64,000 nt of DNA, taken from Uranotaenia lowii (taxonomy: Eukaryota; Arthropoda; Insecta; Diptera; Culicidae). Location of the stretch: positions 322,645,906 to 322,709,905 of the forward strand of contig NC_073692.1 in the NCBI RefSeq assembly GCF_029784155.1. Direction: 5' to 3'. The translations under genes and the position numbers were made by a program. The notes under the pieces were generated by a model. It was not told the origin of the DNA. It saw only the letters and a program-made list of their open reading frames with translations, and ran no database searches. Within the stretch, counting starts at the first letter, position 1, and each line of letters starts with the position of its first letter. Shown piece after piece: positions 23,816 to 36,000 of the stretch.

Positions 23816-26490
23816 CTTGTTAAAATGTCCCCAAATCGACTCAGTCTACTGATGGATTCCTCCATCTTTTTTTTTAATCTAAAAAATTATTTGTGTATGC
23901 CATTATTTCTTATATTTAACTCATCATTGAAATCAGTTGTTTTTCCTGCAGTATGGAAAGAATCATTTCTTGTGCCCAAGTTTAAATAGGGAAAAAACTG
24001 ATTTAAAATATTACCGAGGCATCGCCAATTTAACGTGCATTCCTGATATTTTCGAAGCTATAGCGAATGAAAAAATATACAATCAAATCAAATTCCTGGA
24101 TTTGTTAAAAGACGTTCTACTACTACTCATTCACTTGAATTTGTTACCAATAACATCAATACAATTTATCAGTACGAATACAGATATACGGACTTCAGTA
24201 AAGCTTTTGGCAGAATTGACATCCACATGTTGATTTTTAAACTTTAAAAAATGGATTCAGTCCACATTTGCAGAAAAGGTTTAATTTCTATTTAACAAAC
24301 CATGCACAAATTGTTAGATTCAATGGTTCACTTTCAAAAAGCAACTCTGTTACATTTGGTGTGCTCCAGGGCTACCAATTCGGTCCACTATTATTTATTA
24401 TATACGTTCAAAACATTAATTGTCTACTGAATCAGTTAAACGTGCTGCAGACGATATGAAGCTTTACATGAAAGTCAATAACGAAGGAGATTTTATGATG
24501 TTTCAAAATCTTATAAATGCTTTTTACAAATGTTGCAACAAAAGTCTTCTTGAGTTAAACGTGGAAAATTGTTCAGAATTGTATTTACAAGGTAAAAGTA
24601 TACATAACATGAAATTGTTACATAAGGAAATGCGCCTGTGGAGAGAACCAATAGGATAAAAGATCAAGGTATTATATTGTACTCAAAACTAACATTTGTA
24701 GATCACTATAACTCAGTAAATCAGAAATCAAATAGTAGGCTTGGCTTTATAAAACGATTTAGTCTTAATTTTCGAGACCCTTTTACAGTAAAATTGTTCA
24801 TCAAATCCGTTTAAAATCCGTCTTAAAACAATTTTTTCTATTCGCTTTTCGAAATTTAGGATGGTCTCAGCGTCAATTATCAAGCTACGAATCTCAGTGT
24901 TTACTAATAAATTTAGAACGTTTAAGTGTTAAAGTTTAGTTTTTTTTGTTAGAAATGCGTAACGAATGCGTGTATACCAAAAATCATTCATTGGATCGAA
25001 ATACTTTCTATGAAGGAAATGAAGATAATCTTATGATAATTTATGAACTAATTAAAAAAAAAAATATCTTTTTTTGTAAGAAATATTTCTACTTTATACT
25101 TGGTACCTCCCATCGGATGGCGCACACCTTTTTCAGTCGGGATTTTGATCAGTTTATCAAACTTATACTTCGCCTAGTCTGTAATTTAAATAGCTGCATC
25201 CTCCTCCTTCAACTTCTGCTACAGCTGTCCTATACTTCTTTTTTAAAAGAAGCTGAGGGCAATTAAGTGGATACAGCTGTTTTAAAAAGAATTAACAAAA
25301 CTTGATTATTTTTGAGCCACTTTAATGCGTTTCGAAAGGAATTTCTGCTGGCAAAATCTGACAATAACGAAGTAAAACCATCATTAGATTGAACTTAAAG
25401 TGTAATTGGTTGGTATAGTTCGTAAAGTTGCGTCTTTTTAGGCTTTTAAAAAAAGTAAAATCCAAAGTTTTCGTTTTTAATTTTTTTTTTCACAGGAGCA
25501 GAATCTTAGCAAATCATTTTTTTTTGTACAAAACAAGCTGCAAATACATACTTTAATATGCTAGGGACCTTGCCTCGAGCAGACATGTTATAGCTGGAAT
25601 TTGATTGAAATAGGATTTTCATAAGTTTTGTCGTCCATCAGAAATCATCTCTCTCATTGCTTCGGTACCGGCTACACAGTTTACGACCTCAGCAACTAGC
25701 AAAAAGTTGTTGTTTGAGACTAGGTTTCAATGACTCATAACTTGGCACCACTTTCAGCTTATCGGAGAAAAAACATTTTCAACGATCTACACTTAGTTTT
25801 TCGATTATTAAAAATTCAAAATTCTGGTATGAACCTTAACTTCCTTGATGACCCTTAACTGTAGTTGCCGATCATGTGCTTCACTCCAATGCTTGATTTG
25901 AACTTTGTGGACATTTTGGACTTTTCCACCACTTACACAGAGTAGGTAATTTTTTGAATAATTAACGGTTTTTTCAGCTATCAATTTAAAAAGGACGGAT
26001 TTCAAAGGAAACTGAGCAAATTTTTTTTCCCCTTCCATCGTAAATATCTCAAAAAAGTGTTAATTTTAAAATTTGGAAAAAACAGGTCTGTTACTACTTT
26101 TCACAGACAGCAAAATGTTGTAAAATATTTGAATGTCCGATTACTAGTAAATGACTAAAAAAGTAAAAGAAGGTGTACCATTTCTAAAAGAACTAAGCTC
26201 TAGAAGAAAATTTGCTGCAGTATCTTTCGTGAACGACATCATCAGTCTGGTTCAGTCTGCTTTATTACTGAATCAACTAAACTTTTACTGTCCTTACCAA
26301 AATTACCAAATGATAGATTTAACTATGTCTAAACAGCAGTTAAAAAGTGCTTTTCATTGCAACAGAAACCGAAGAAACTAAATTTTGTAAAATGTAAAAT
26401 ATCAAATAAGCTAATATTAAGATCCTAACCTCTAGCATTAAGATACCATTATGTAGCCTACACTGTTTGGCAAAATAAATAAATACAAAA
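23816..26490 (+). mobile_element. Jockey-like non-LTR retrotransposon relic, interrupted
   Basis: The 3' part of a Jockey-clade element lies at about 23816-24938 and resumes at 26196-26490, split by a Tc1/mariner-type insertion. RT remnants: YYRGIANLTCIPDIFEAI, GVLQGYQFGPLLF (from GVPQGSxLGPLLF), AADDMKLYM (motif C), then GFIKRFSLNFRDPF and YESQCLLINLERLS. After the insertion: RRKFAAVSFVNDII and LNFYCPYQ, then a tail with AATAAATAAATA. Frameshifts and stops break every block; it is dead. Confidence 0.82.
24937..26195 (-). mobile_element. Tc1/mariner-type element (ITmD37E-like relic) inside the Jockey relic
   Basis: Element 24939-26193, bordered by TA at 24937-24938 and 26194-26195. The ends match as inverted repeats: GTTTTTTTTGTTAGAAATGC at the left, and GTTCTTTTAGAAATGGTACA read inwards at the right. 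Minus-strand remnants near 25100-25260 read N-C-P-Q and EKGVR, as at the C-terminus of the DD37E transposase at 52.5 kb. A frame starting at 26038 may be the N-terminus. The insertion point lies between the LERLS and RRKFA blocks of the retrotransposon, which are adjacent in intact elements. Confidence 0.72.
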
Positions 26491-26915
26491 ATTATTAATT
26501 TAAAACACAAGCTATCCGTTGATAAAATGGTTCAACATTTTAAATTTAAGAACATGTTTTTATTTTGATTTTTGCCGGACTTCTAAGCGAATAACTCTGT
26601 TTTCGCTAGGGCGTTCAAGTAAGTTGATATTGTTCCGCCAAAGGCTGTAAGATGTACGAATAAAATTACATTTAAGGTTTCCGAAACAATAAAAATAATA
26701 AATTGATTCAATATTTAATAACGTTTCTTCATACATGAAGGATAATAAAGATTTTTTTAACAATCGGAATTTGAAGTAACTCGTCTTAGATCCAAGTGTT
26801 TAGGCAGCGAAAGGCAAAACAATGAAGTTACTAAGTGCATAAGAACAAAAAACAAAATGCAAATCATATTCAACTGCACTGATTGTTATCAACAATTAAC
26901 TTAAGACAGAAAAGT
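26491..26915. other. non-genic stretch upstream of gene B
   Basis: AT-rich, nothing recognised before the promoter region. Confidence 0.4.
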
Positions 26916-26918
26916 TAA

Positions 26919-26957
26919 TATAAACCCATTCAAAACCGTGAAGCAGAGTTTAGTCTT
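26919..26957 (+). promoter_or_regulatory. predicted core promoter of HAO gene B
   Basis: TATAAA at 26919-26924 is followed 33 bp later by TTAGTC (A at 26952), a one-base variant of the arthropod initiator TCAGTC. The CDS starts 140 nt downstream. A second initiator-like TCAGTT lies at 27031, so the start point is uncertain. Confidence 0.42.
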
Positions 26958-27091
26958 TGTCGGGTCGTTGATGCTTCTACTACGCGTTACAGTATATCAA
27001 TCAATCGCGCGCAAATTCTCAAATAACCGGTCAGTTGAAACCACGCGGATCCGCGCAAAAAACGTCTCATTTAGAACATACCAAAACCAAT

Positions 27092-30000
27092 ATGTTCGAC
27101 ACGCTCTTCCGCGGTAAGCGATCGGATCGGCGGACGCGGGAAATCACCTGCCTGGAGGAGTACGAGGAGCGGGCTGCGGAATCGGTGGACCGTGAAGTTC
27201 TCGATTACTTCCGAGCGGGTGCCGGTGGAGGGCAAGCGATGCGGCTCAATCGGAGCTGCTTCGATAAGATACGAATCAGACCGCGATGTTTGACCGGGGT
27301 CGGTAATCGCAGCATGGCCATTCAGGTGTTGGGCTCACACTTCAAAATGCCCATCGGAATTGGACCGGTGCCGCTGCAGAAGTTGCTGTCAAATGATGGC
27401 GAGAAGGCCACGGCTCGGGCTGCCCGGTCATTGGGCGCACCCTTCATTTTGGGTGCATTGGCCAGCGTGTCGATCGAGGACATCGCGGAAGCCATTCCTA
27501 AGGTCCCCAAGTGGTTTCAGATGTACATCTTCAAGGATCGGGAACTGATGGAAAATATGGTTCGAAGGGCTGAGAAAGCGCGCTTTGCCGCGTTGGTTGT
27601 TACCGTTGATACTCCTGTGCTGGGTCTGAGGAAATCGGATCTACGTAATCCGCTCAATGTGACTTCGAAAGTGAGCTATGTGAACTTCCTTCCACCGTAC
27701 AACAATGTGTGTTCCAAGAATATTGCTGAATATGTGAAGAGTCAGTTTGATCCCACGCTGGGTTGGGAATCGTTGAAGTGGTTGATTGATATGACCCATT
27801 TGCCGGTGATTGTGAAGGGAATTTTGTCCAGTGAAGATGCGCTGATGGCGGCTAAAATGGGGGCCAAAGGGATCATCGTTTCGAACCACGGGGGATGTCA
27901 GCTGGATTCGGCACCTGCCAGTGTGAGTAAAGAGTCCTTAGGAGTAAGGATACAAGTTTGATATTACCAAAGTAATCCAAAAAGTGAAACACAGCAGAAT
28001 CGAAATGCGAAACATTTGGCAAAGTGAAGAAAAACCGAGAACAAGTGATTTGATTTTTTTTCGCGTGTCTTTGGGATCTCAAAAAATCAGAACAAAATTG
28101 AGAAATATGAGTATCAAACTTTCACACTGAATTCACACTGTGAAAGAAGAGCTTTCAAGGAATATTTCAAATAGTTTGTATAATCACTAGTGAAGGAATG
28201 TTGAATTGTGTTTCGATGTTATAAAATCATGACGGTTTTCATATGCGTACAGAAAAAAACAAAGAACCAACCATCAATGAATAAGCCCCGTTTATTTGTT
28301 CTGTAAAACGAAACATTTTAGAATATATTATGCATGCAGAAAAAATCCAAAATATGAGCGCTAATAATCAAAGCAGGTTTGCCTACTAGCGACACGTCGC
28401 ATCCGTCGCGACGTTGACAATAATAACGACGCATAGCAAGTTTCCTAGGAGATTTGAAGCATGCGATTGATGTCCTAAGGAAAATGTACAGTAAATAACA
28501 TAAACAATGTTCGAATACTACATCGAAATCGCCTACTGGACTGAAAAAAGAAAAACAAATCTACGAATGACAGGAATCTCGCTAGTAAAAAAGCGTCGCT
28601 AGTCCTTCTGTCGCTATTCGGTTTGGTGCTATACACATAAAATATTGTCCTGTTTTCAGGCATGAAAATTTTCATTCATTTACGTTGACGGCGAAATTTA
28701 TTTTGGATCACTATACCCAAGAAAATATGATCGGTCATGGGTCATGTCATGACAGAAAAATTCCGATAATGTGAATGTAAATACCATCACAGAGAACAGA
28801 GTTCGAGCTGGAGCTCAACACGTGTGTGTGAATACCAACCTAAGATTCAAACCAAATGCGTAAGTGGACTAACATACATAAGATGTCGCTACCGGTACAC
28901 CTATTTTTGTTTTCATTTTTTCAACACGCTTAGAAATTAATACTCATCGCTTATCTTAAAGGAGGCCAGTGCAATGTATGACAGTAACACAAATTTTGGT
29001 GTGATAAATTTTAAATCATCATGATTTAAAAAAAAATGCAAATCATATTTCAATCACAATTGAACGCTGTCATATGCCCCATATTGTTCAAACAATTTTG
29101 GCGCTGAATTAAAAGTTTAATTCCAAGTGTTATAGTATGTGTTGGGATTTTACTATCAGTTAACAGTTTTCTAGAACAGAAAATGTGAACATAAATGTTA
29201 TAATTGTAAACTATGGCTCGATATTCTGGTTGATGTTACCTGAGATCGATAGATGAGGACTTGTAACTCAGGATTAATAAATCAGTAGGAATGATTAAAG
29301 TTATTTATAAACACGAGTTACAAGATAACATCAACCGGAATACCGACCCATAATTAACAATTATAACATTTATGTTCACATTCTCTGTTCTAGAAAACTA
29401 TTTACTGACAGACATACTTTAAAACTTGGAATTCAACTTTCAATTCAGCGCCAAAATTGATTGAACAATATGGGGCATATGCTGGGACATATGACAGCGA
29501 TTAAAGTATGATTGAAAAATGATTTGCATTTTTTTAAAATCAAGATGTTCTTAAAATTTATTACACAAAAAGTTGTGTTACTCTCATACATTGCAATGGC
29601 CTCATTTGAGATAAGCTATGAGTATTAATTTCTAAGCGTGTCGAAAAAATGGAAAAATATGTGTACTGGTAGCGACATCTAATGGATGTTAGTCCACTTA
29701 CACATTTGGTTTGAAACTTAGGTGGGTATTCTCACACACGATTTCAACAAATTTTTGTTCGGGGCCCGATGTCTGTTATCTGTGATACCATTCATATTCA
29801 CATGATGTAAATATATGTCACGTATGAGAAGAGTGGGCAATGAATGAAATTTGGGAACCAAATGGACATGAAAAAAAGGCGTCTAGGAAGGTCATTTTTT
29901 ATACTTTTTATGCAGGTCTACCCCAATGTGTATTGGGCCTAATTCACGTCTTGTCCTCATTGTCCGACGGCAACTCGACTGGCTGGTGGTGATGCTGTGC

Positions 30001-33000
30001 CTGCCGAATGTATAGCCGAAAGCCGAATGGGTGTCGTCTCACTTCGTGTAACCGAGGATTAATCTTTGGCCACACACTATGGTTAGTTAGAATTTGCCGT
30101 AGTTTAACATTTGAAAATTAGCTTGGCAAACAAAGTTGCAAAAAAAAAACATTGGTGATATTTCTCATGACCCATTTTAACTATCATGTCAAGACCGATA
30201 TATTGGAGATTTCAATGATCAATGACAGAATGAAAAAATCTTTCTTTACCAAAATAATCATTCATAGCATGCTTCCATTTCAAAAAAATCTTAAACTAAC
30301 GACATGTGAGGAAAAGAATGGGTCACTAGTCGCAGTTTTTGGCTCATGACTATGACATTATCCCGTCCCTGCCTGTTTTTGATCAAAGATTTCTTGCTTT
30401 GATTTAAACCTTTATTCTTTTCCGGTCAATTTGGCACTAATAAACGTTCGATGGATTTTCGGCCGATTTTCTCCTAAGACCCCTGTTGAAATCGTGAAAT
30501 CTGTAATCATAAATTATCAATATTTTTCTGGACGCTTCCTTCAGAACCAGCAATAATACTTCCTTTAGTGTCAATTTGATACTCCTTACTGAAATCGCTA
30601 CAGTATTGGACAATACATATGAAACTCACTTCGCTCATTCACCAAATCGTTTATAAAAATCCCCATATACCTACATTCGTTTAGACAAAAATGTTCAGAT
30701 GACTTTGAAATCGTGTATTAAACGAATCATGAAGTTTGGGATATCCTGCAACGACAAAAAGAATATTTTAAAATCTAGAATTTAAAAACTTTAAAGAGAA
30801 ACGCCATTTTTTTCAAGAACCTCGATGTTTTAAGTCATTCAATCTCCGCCAATTTGATGCAAGTTATGTGGTTTACATGACAAAAGCTCAGAATTTTCAG
30901 TTTGATTATTCGAAGCAGTAGTTTACGAAAGTATGCGAAGATAACAGACCAAAGGAGATAAAAAAGCGTTTTTTTTAAAGATGCGTATTTTTAATTCTCA
31001 CAGAACATTTTGCTGATTCGTGCGCTTTTGATAAGTGAACTATGCTTTTATATCGATTATATCGAACAGGTAGTCTTTAAAAAAAAAACGGAACGTCCGT
31101 CCTGACTTGACTTGCATGTTGGCTATTGTCCAGGTTGTAGAAATAAGATGAAGAAAATGCAAAAAATAAATCAAATTAAAAAAAAAATAATAATAGTTGT
31201 GTTCGGCAGTACTGGAGATAAATAAAGTAAAATAAATATCTATTGTATTGTTTGTTATTATGGCAACACTATGCAAAAAAAACACATTAATCTATTCTTG
31301 AGAGTGACAGACGTGTCTTGATGAATCTCTAAATTGAGATTCGTAAGAATCCTAAAAAAAGACTGATACTCAGATTGTTTGAAAATGATTCCGGCTTCGG
31401 TAAATAAGACGGAGTGGTTGGAATAGTGCAAATTGTTAAGGCTGCTGCAATAATTGCATGATCCTCTGATAAATAAGACTGAGAGACTAGAAAGTGCAGA
31501 TTGTTAAGGCTGCTGTTTTTGATTGTTTGTTCATCCGGCAAATAAGACGGAGAGACTGGAAAAACACAGATAATTAAGGCTGCTGCGGATTGTACGTATT
31601 GAGATGGCCTCCCGATTGAAAAAGACGGATTGGCTTAGGAAGCTCAGATTTTTAAGGCTGCTGCTAATTGTTTGTTTTGTTTGAGCCTTACGGTAGAAAA
31701 AAACTGACTTCGGAAGCGCAGATTCTTAAGGCTGCTTCTGTTGTTTGTTTGAAAAGGACGAATTGGCTTAGGAAGCGCAGAATTTTTAAGCTACTGCTGA
31801 TTGTGTGTTTTGTTCGAGCCTTCCGGTATAAAAATACGGATTGGATTTGGAAGCGCAGATTTTTAATGCTGCTGCTGAATGTTTGTTTGCTTTTATTAGG
31901 CCTTCCTGTGGAAAAAGACGGATTGACTTAGAAAGCGCAGATTTTTAAGTATGTTGCTTTTGATTGATTGTCCTGAATTGGCCTTTCCGGTATAAAAGCC
32001 GGATTGATATAGGAAACGCAGATTTTTGAGGCTGCTGCTGACAGTTTGTTTTATTTTAGCCTTCCGGTAGAAAAAGACTTATTGGCTTAGAAAGCGTAGA
32101 TTTTTAAGGTTGCTGATGTTGCTTGTTTGTTTCAATTCAGCCTTCCGGTGGAAAAAGACGAGATTGGCAACAGCTGCTGCTGTTGTTTGTTTGATCTTAA
32201 TAGGCCTTTCCGGTGGCCTTCGGAAGCGCAGATTTTTAAGGCTGCTGCTTTTGATTGTTTGTCCTGAATTGGCCTTTCCGGTTTAAAAGACTAATTGCCT
32301 TATGAAGCATAGATTTTTGAGGCTGCTGCTGATTGTTTGTTTTGTTTTAGCCTCCCGGTAGAAAAAGACGGATTGGCTAAGGAAGTGCAGATTTTTACGG
32401 CTGCTGCTGTTGTTTGTTTGTTCTGAATTGGCCTTCTGGTGAAAAAAAAAACGGATTGACTTAGGAAGTGCAGAGACTGAGGGCTGCTGCTGTTGTTTGC
32501 TTTGTTTTGGCTTTCTGGTGGAAAAAGACGGATTTGCTTAGGAAGCGCAGGTTTTTAAGGCTATTGCTGATTGTTTACTTTGTTTAGGCCTTCCGATGGA
32601 GAAAGCCGGATTAGATTTGGAAACGCAGATTTTTTAGGCTGCTGCTGATTGTTTGTTTTTTTTTTAGTCTTCCGGTAGAAAAAGACTTATTGGCTTAGAA
32701 ATCGTAGATTTTTAAGGCTGCTGCTGTTTGTTTGTTTCAATTTGGCCTTCCGGTGAAAATAGACGGATTCACTTAGAAAGCGCAGATTTTTAAAGCTGCT
32801 GCTGTTGTTTGTTTGTTCTGAACTGGCCTCTCCAGTGGGAAAGGACGAATTGGCTTAGGAAGCGCAGATTTTGAAGGCAACTATTGTTTGTTTTTTTTTT
32901 ATTTATCCTTCCTGCGGAAAAAGACCGATTAACTTAGAAAGCGCAGATTTTTAAGTCTGCTGCTGATGTTTTATTTGTTTTAGGCCTACTAGTAGAGAGG

Positions 33001-36000
33001 AAGGAAGGTGGCTTAGGAAGTTCAGATTTTCAAGGCTGCTGCTGTTGTTTGTTCATTTTGATTTGCCTTCCGATGAAAAAAGACGGAATGGCTTGAGAAG
33101 CGCAGCTTTTTAAGACTGGTGCTGTTGTTTGTTTGTTCTGAATTGGCCTTTCTGGATGAAAAGGACGAATTGGTTAAAGAAGCGCAGATTTTCAAGACTG
33201 CTATTGTTTATTTGTTATAGTTGGGCCTTTCCAGTGGAAAAGACGAGTTGGCTTAGGAAGCGCAGATTTTCAAATCTGCTTCTTATTGTTTGTTTTGTTT
33301 TGGCCTTGTGGTAGAAAAATAAGGATTGGCTTGGAAGCGCAGATTTTTAAGGCTACTGCTGTTTTTCGTTTCTTCTGAATTGGTCTTTCCGATGGAAAAA
33401 GACGAAGCGCAGATTTTTTTTAAAAAAAAACGAGCATACACATATAGGATCTCAGTAAAACTTCTTGTTTCTATGAAGATATTTAAATTCTACTTAAGAC
33501 TACAGCGTTTTTTGTTTGTTGTAGTTCGGTCTTTGGTGGAAAAAGACGGGACGGGCTGATTGTTTACTTTGTTTAGGCCTTCCGATGGAAAAAGCCGGAT
33601 TGGATTTGGAAGCGCAGATTTTTAAGGCTGCTGCTGTTGTTTGTTTGTTCTGAATTGACCTTTCCGTTGGAAAAGGACAAATTGACTTAGGAAGCGCAGA
33701 TATTTGAGGCAGTTATTATTGGTTTGTTTTGATTTGGCCTTCCGGTGGAAAAAGAAGGATTGAGTTAAGAAACGCAGATTTTTAAGGCTTCTGCTATTGT
33801 TTGTTTGCTATAAATTGCAAATTTTCAAGGCTGCTGCTGATTGTTTGCTTTGTTTAGGTCTTCCGGTGGAAAAAGATGGAATGACTTAAGAAGTGCAGAT
33901 TTTAAGGACTGCTGCTGATTGCTTGTTTTGTTTTGGCCTTCCAGTAGAAAAATACGGATTGGCTTAGGGAAAGCAGCTTTTTAAGGCTGCTGCTGTTGTT
34001 TTTTTTTATTTGGCTTTTACGGTGAAAAAAGACGGATTGGCTTGGGAAGCGCAGAGTTTTGAGGCTGCTGTTATTGTTTGTTTGTTTTGAATTGGCATTT
34101 CCTGTATAAAGGGTGAATTGGCTCATGAAGCGCAGTTTTTTTTGGCAGCTATTGTTTGTTTGTTTGTTTCTTTTGAATTGGCCTTCAGGTGGAAAAAGAC
34201 GGATTGGCTTAGGAAGCGCAGATTTTTAAGGCTGCTGCTGATTGTTTGCTTCGTTTTGGTCTTCCGGTGGAAAAAGATGGATTGGTATAGGAATCTCAGA
34301 TTTTTAAGGCTGCTGCTGTTATTTGTTTGTTTTGATTTGGACTTTTCGGTGGAAAAAGGCAGATTTCTAAGGCTGCTGCTGTCGTTTGTTTGTTTTGATC
34401 TATATTTAAATTGCTTTTATTATCCCTAACTAACACTTTTGGTGAAAAAATGTTTTTTAGAACGTCACAAATTTTAGTTAACAGTTTGGGCTAAAATGTA
34501 TCAAAATGCAAATCAAAGATTCACCTTTTGAATCTTGTTTCCATATGCTGGAATATGATTGATTTTCATCACGCGTTTATTTATTTGAAAAATTTGAATT
34601 TTGTGTCGAATTTTGCACCTTTTAATGTATGCAGCACTGTCGTGCTTTTTCTTTTAAGAAAAATTAGAAAAAAATGTTAAATTTAAACCTAGCAAAATAA
34701 AAAAATACTGTAGTTGGTGCTTTATGCGTTATGACATCGCAAGTGTTTCAAAAACTTTAAATTGTCAAACGTTTTCATTTGATTTTTTCATAAAAAGTAA
34801 AGATTGATGCAACTTAGCGATTTCTCTTGGAAGGGTGAAAATCGCATGTTTTTGTACATTTAAAAATAACTGGTAATACCAATAATTTTTCGGGCTCTGT
34901 CATTTTAATGTCCCATCAACCTAAATTTTTTTTATGTATAAGCGGTGTCTTTATTTGTGGACAATGAGTTTTCAGAAGCCATTAAAGTTGAAATGTGTTG
35001 CATGATGCCCTAGTTGACGATATCTTGAGAAATCACACAAGCCTACAATATTCCAATTGTTCCTAGGTTTAAAGAATTTCAGTGCTAATTTCGAATGATA
35101 AAGGGGGGCTAATATCATTTAAACAATTTTTTTCCATCCAGCTTAAGGTTTCGAGATTATTTTTTGAAAAAGGTGAAAATTCATTAAATTAATTTATGCA
35201 CTTTTTTGTCAAAACTATTGATTATTGTTGTTCCTTTGGAAAATGGTGTTTTTAATCGAATAATCAACTTTTTCTATGATCGCAAGTAATTTTGACTTCA
35301 GAAAAAAAGTTATAGCAAATTTTTTTATGTATGTTTTCCTCAATTTTGCAAAATACGGGAATTCTGACGAAATTTTAATAAAGATATTAATGAAATATAA
35401 TCTTTGATATTTTTCAAACCATAAGTCAAATTGTTTCCCAGGTTTCAACAAAGTTGTTAATTAAAATCAAATCTTCAATATGTAAAAGTCTAATACTTTC
35501 TAGAGTTACATATGTCAGCAAAGTTGCAATGTTATGTATCAAAATCTCTAAAATGTGTCGAATTTAATTTTTTAAAAGCATAGTCTTTATGAAACAAAAA
35601 TATTTAGGTAAGATCTGAATTTTTGAGAAAAAAACAATAAAATGATTCAAAATTGGTTTATAGATAGCATTGAGGTTTGTTTATTTTTGGGTTATCAAAG
35701 ATTGATTTCACTCAAAATTAATCAATTTAAGAATTTCCACATGCCATATCACAAAAATTGGTGATAGACAAAAACTGACAAGTTTTTTTAAAATCAGGAT
35801 GCCAGAACCTTCTGTAATCAGTGTTTAATATAAGATTGTCAGAATTTTTCCAGCGCTTTTCCGGGCCGGACAAATCCAGGCTTTTGTGTCTAAAACCTGG
35901 CATTCGGGTATTTGATCAAAACCCAGACATATTAAGACCGGACAACAACGAATATAACAAATAATACATAGAACTTCTAACTTCTCCTTAAATTACATCG

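Noticed and set aside
31390..34400. CRISPR array
   Set aside because: Direct tandem repeats with no unique spacers, in a eukaryotic intron.
33902..34429. Frames through the 80-bp array giving WLRKRRFLRLLL repeats
   Set aside because: The frame holds only while unit length is 81 bp and drifts elsewhere; no start or splice context.
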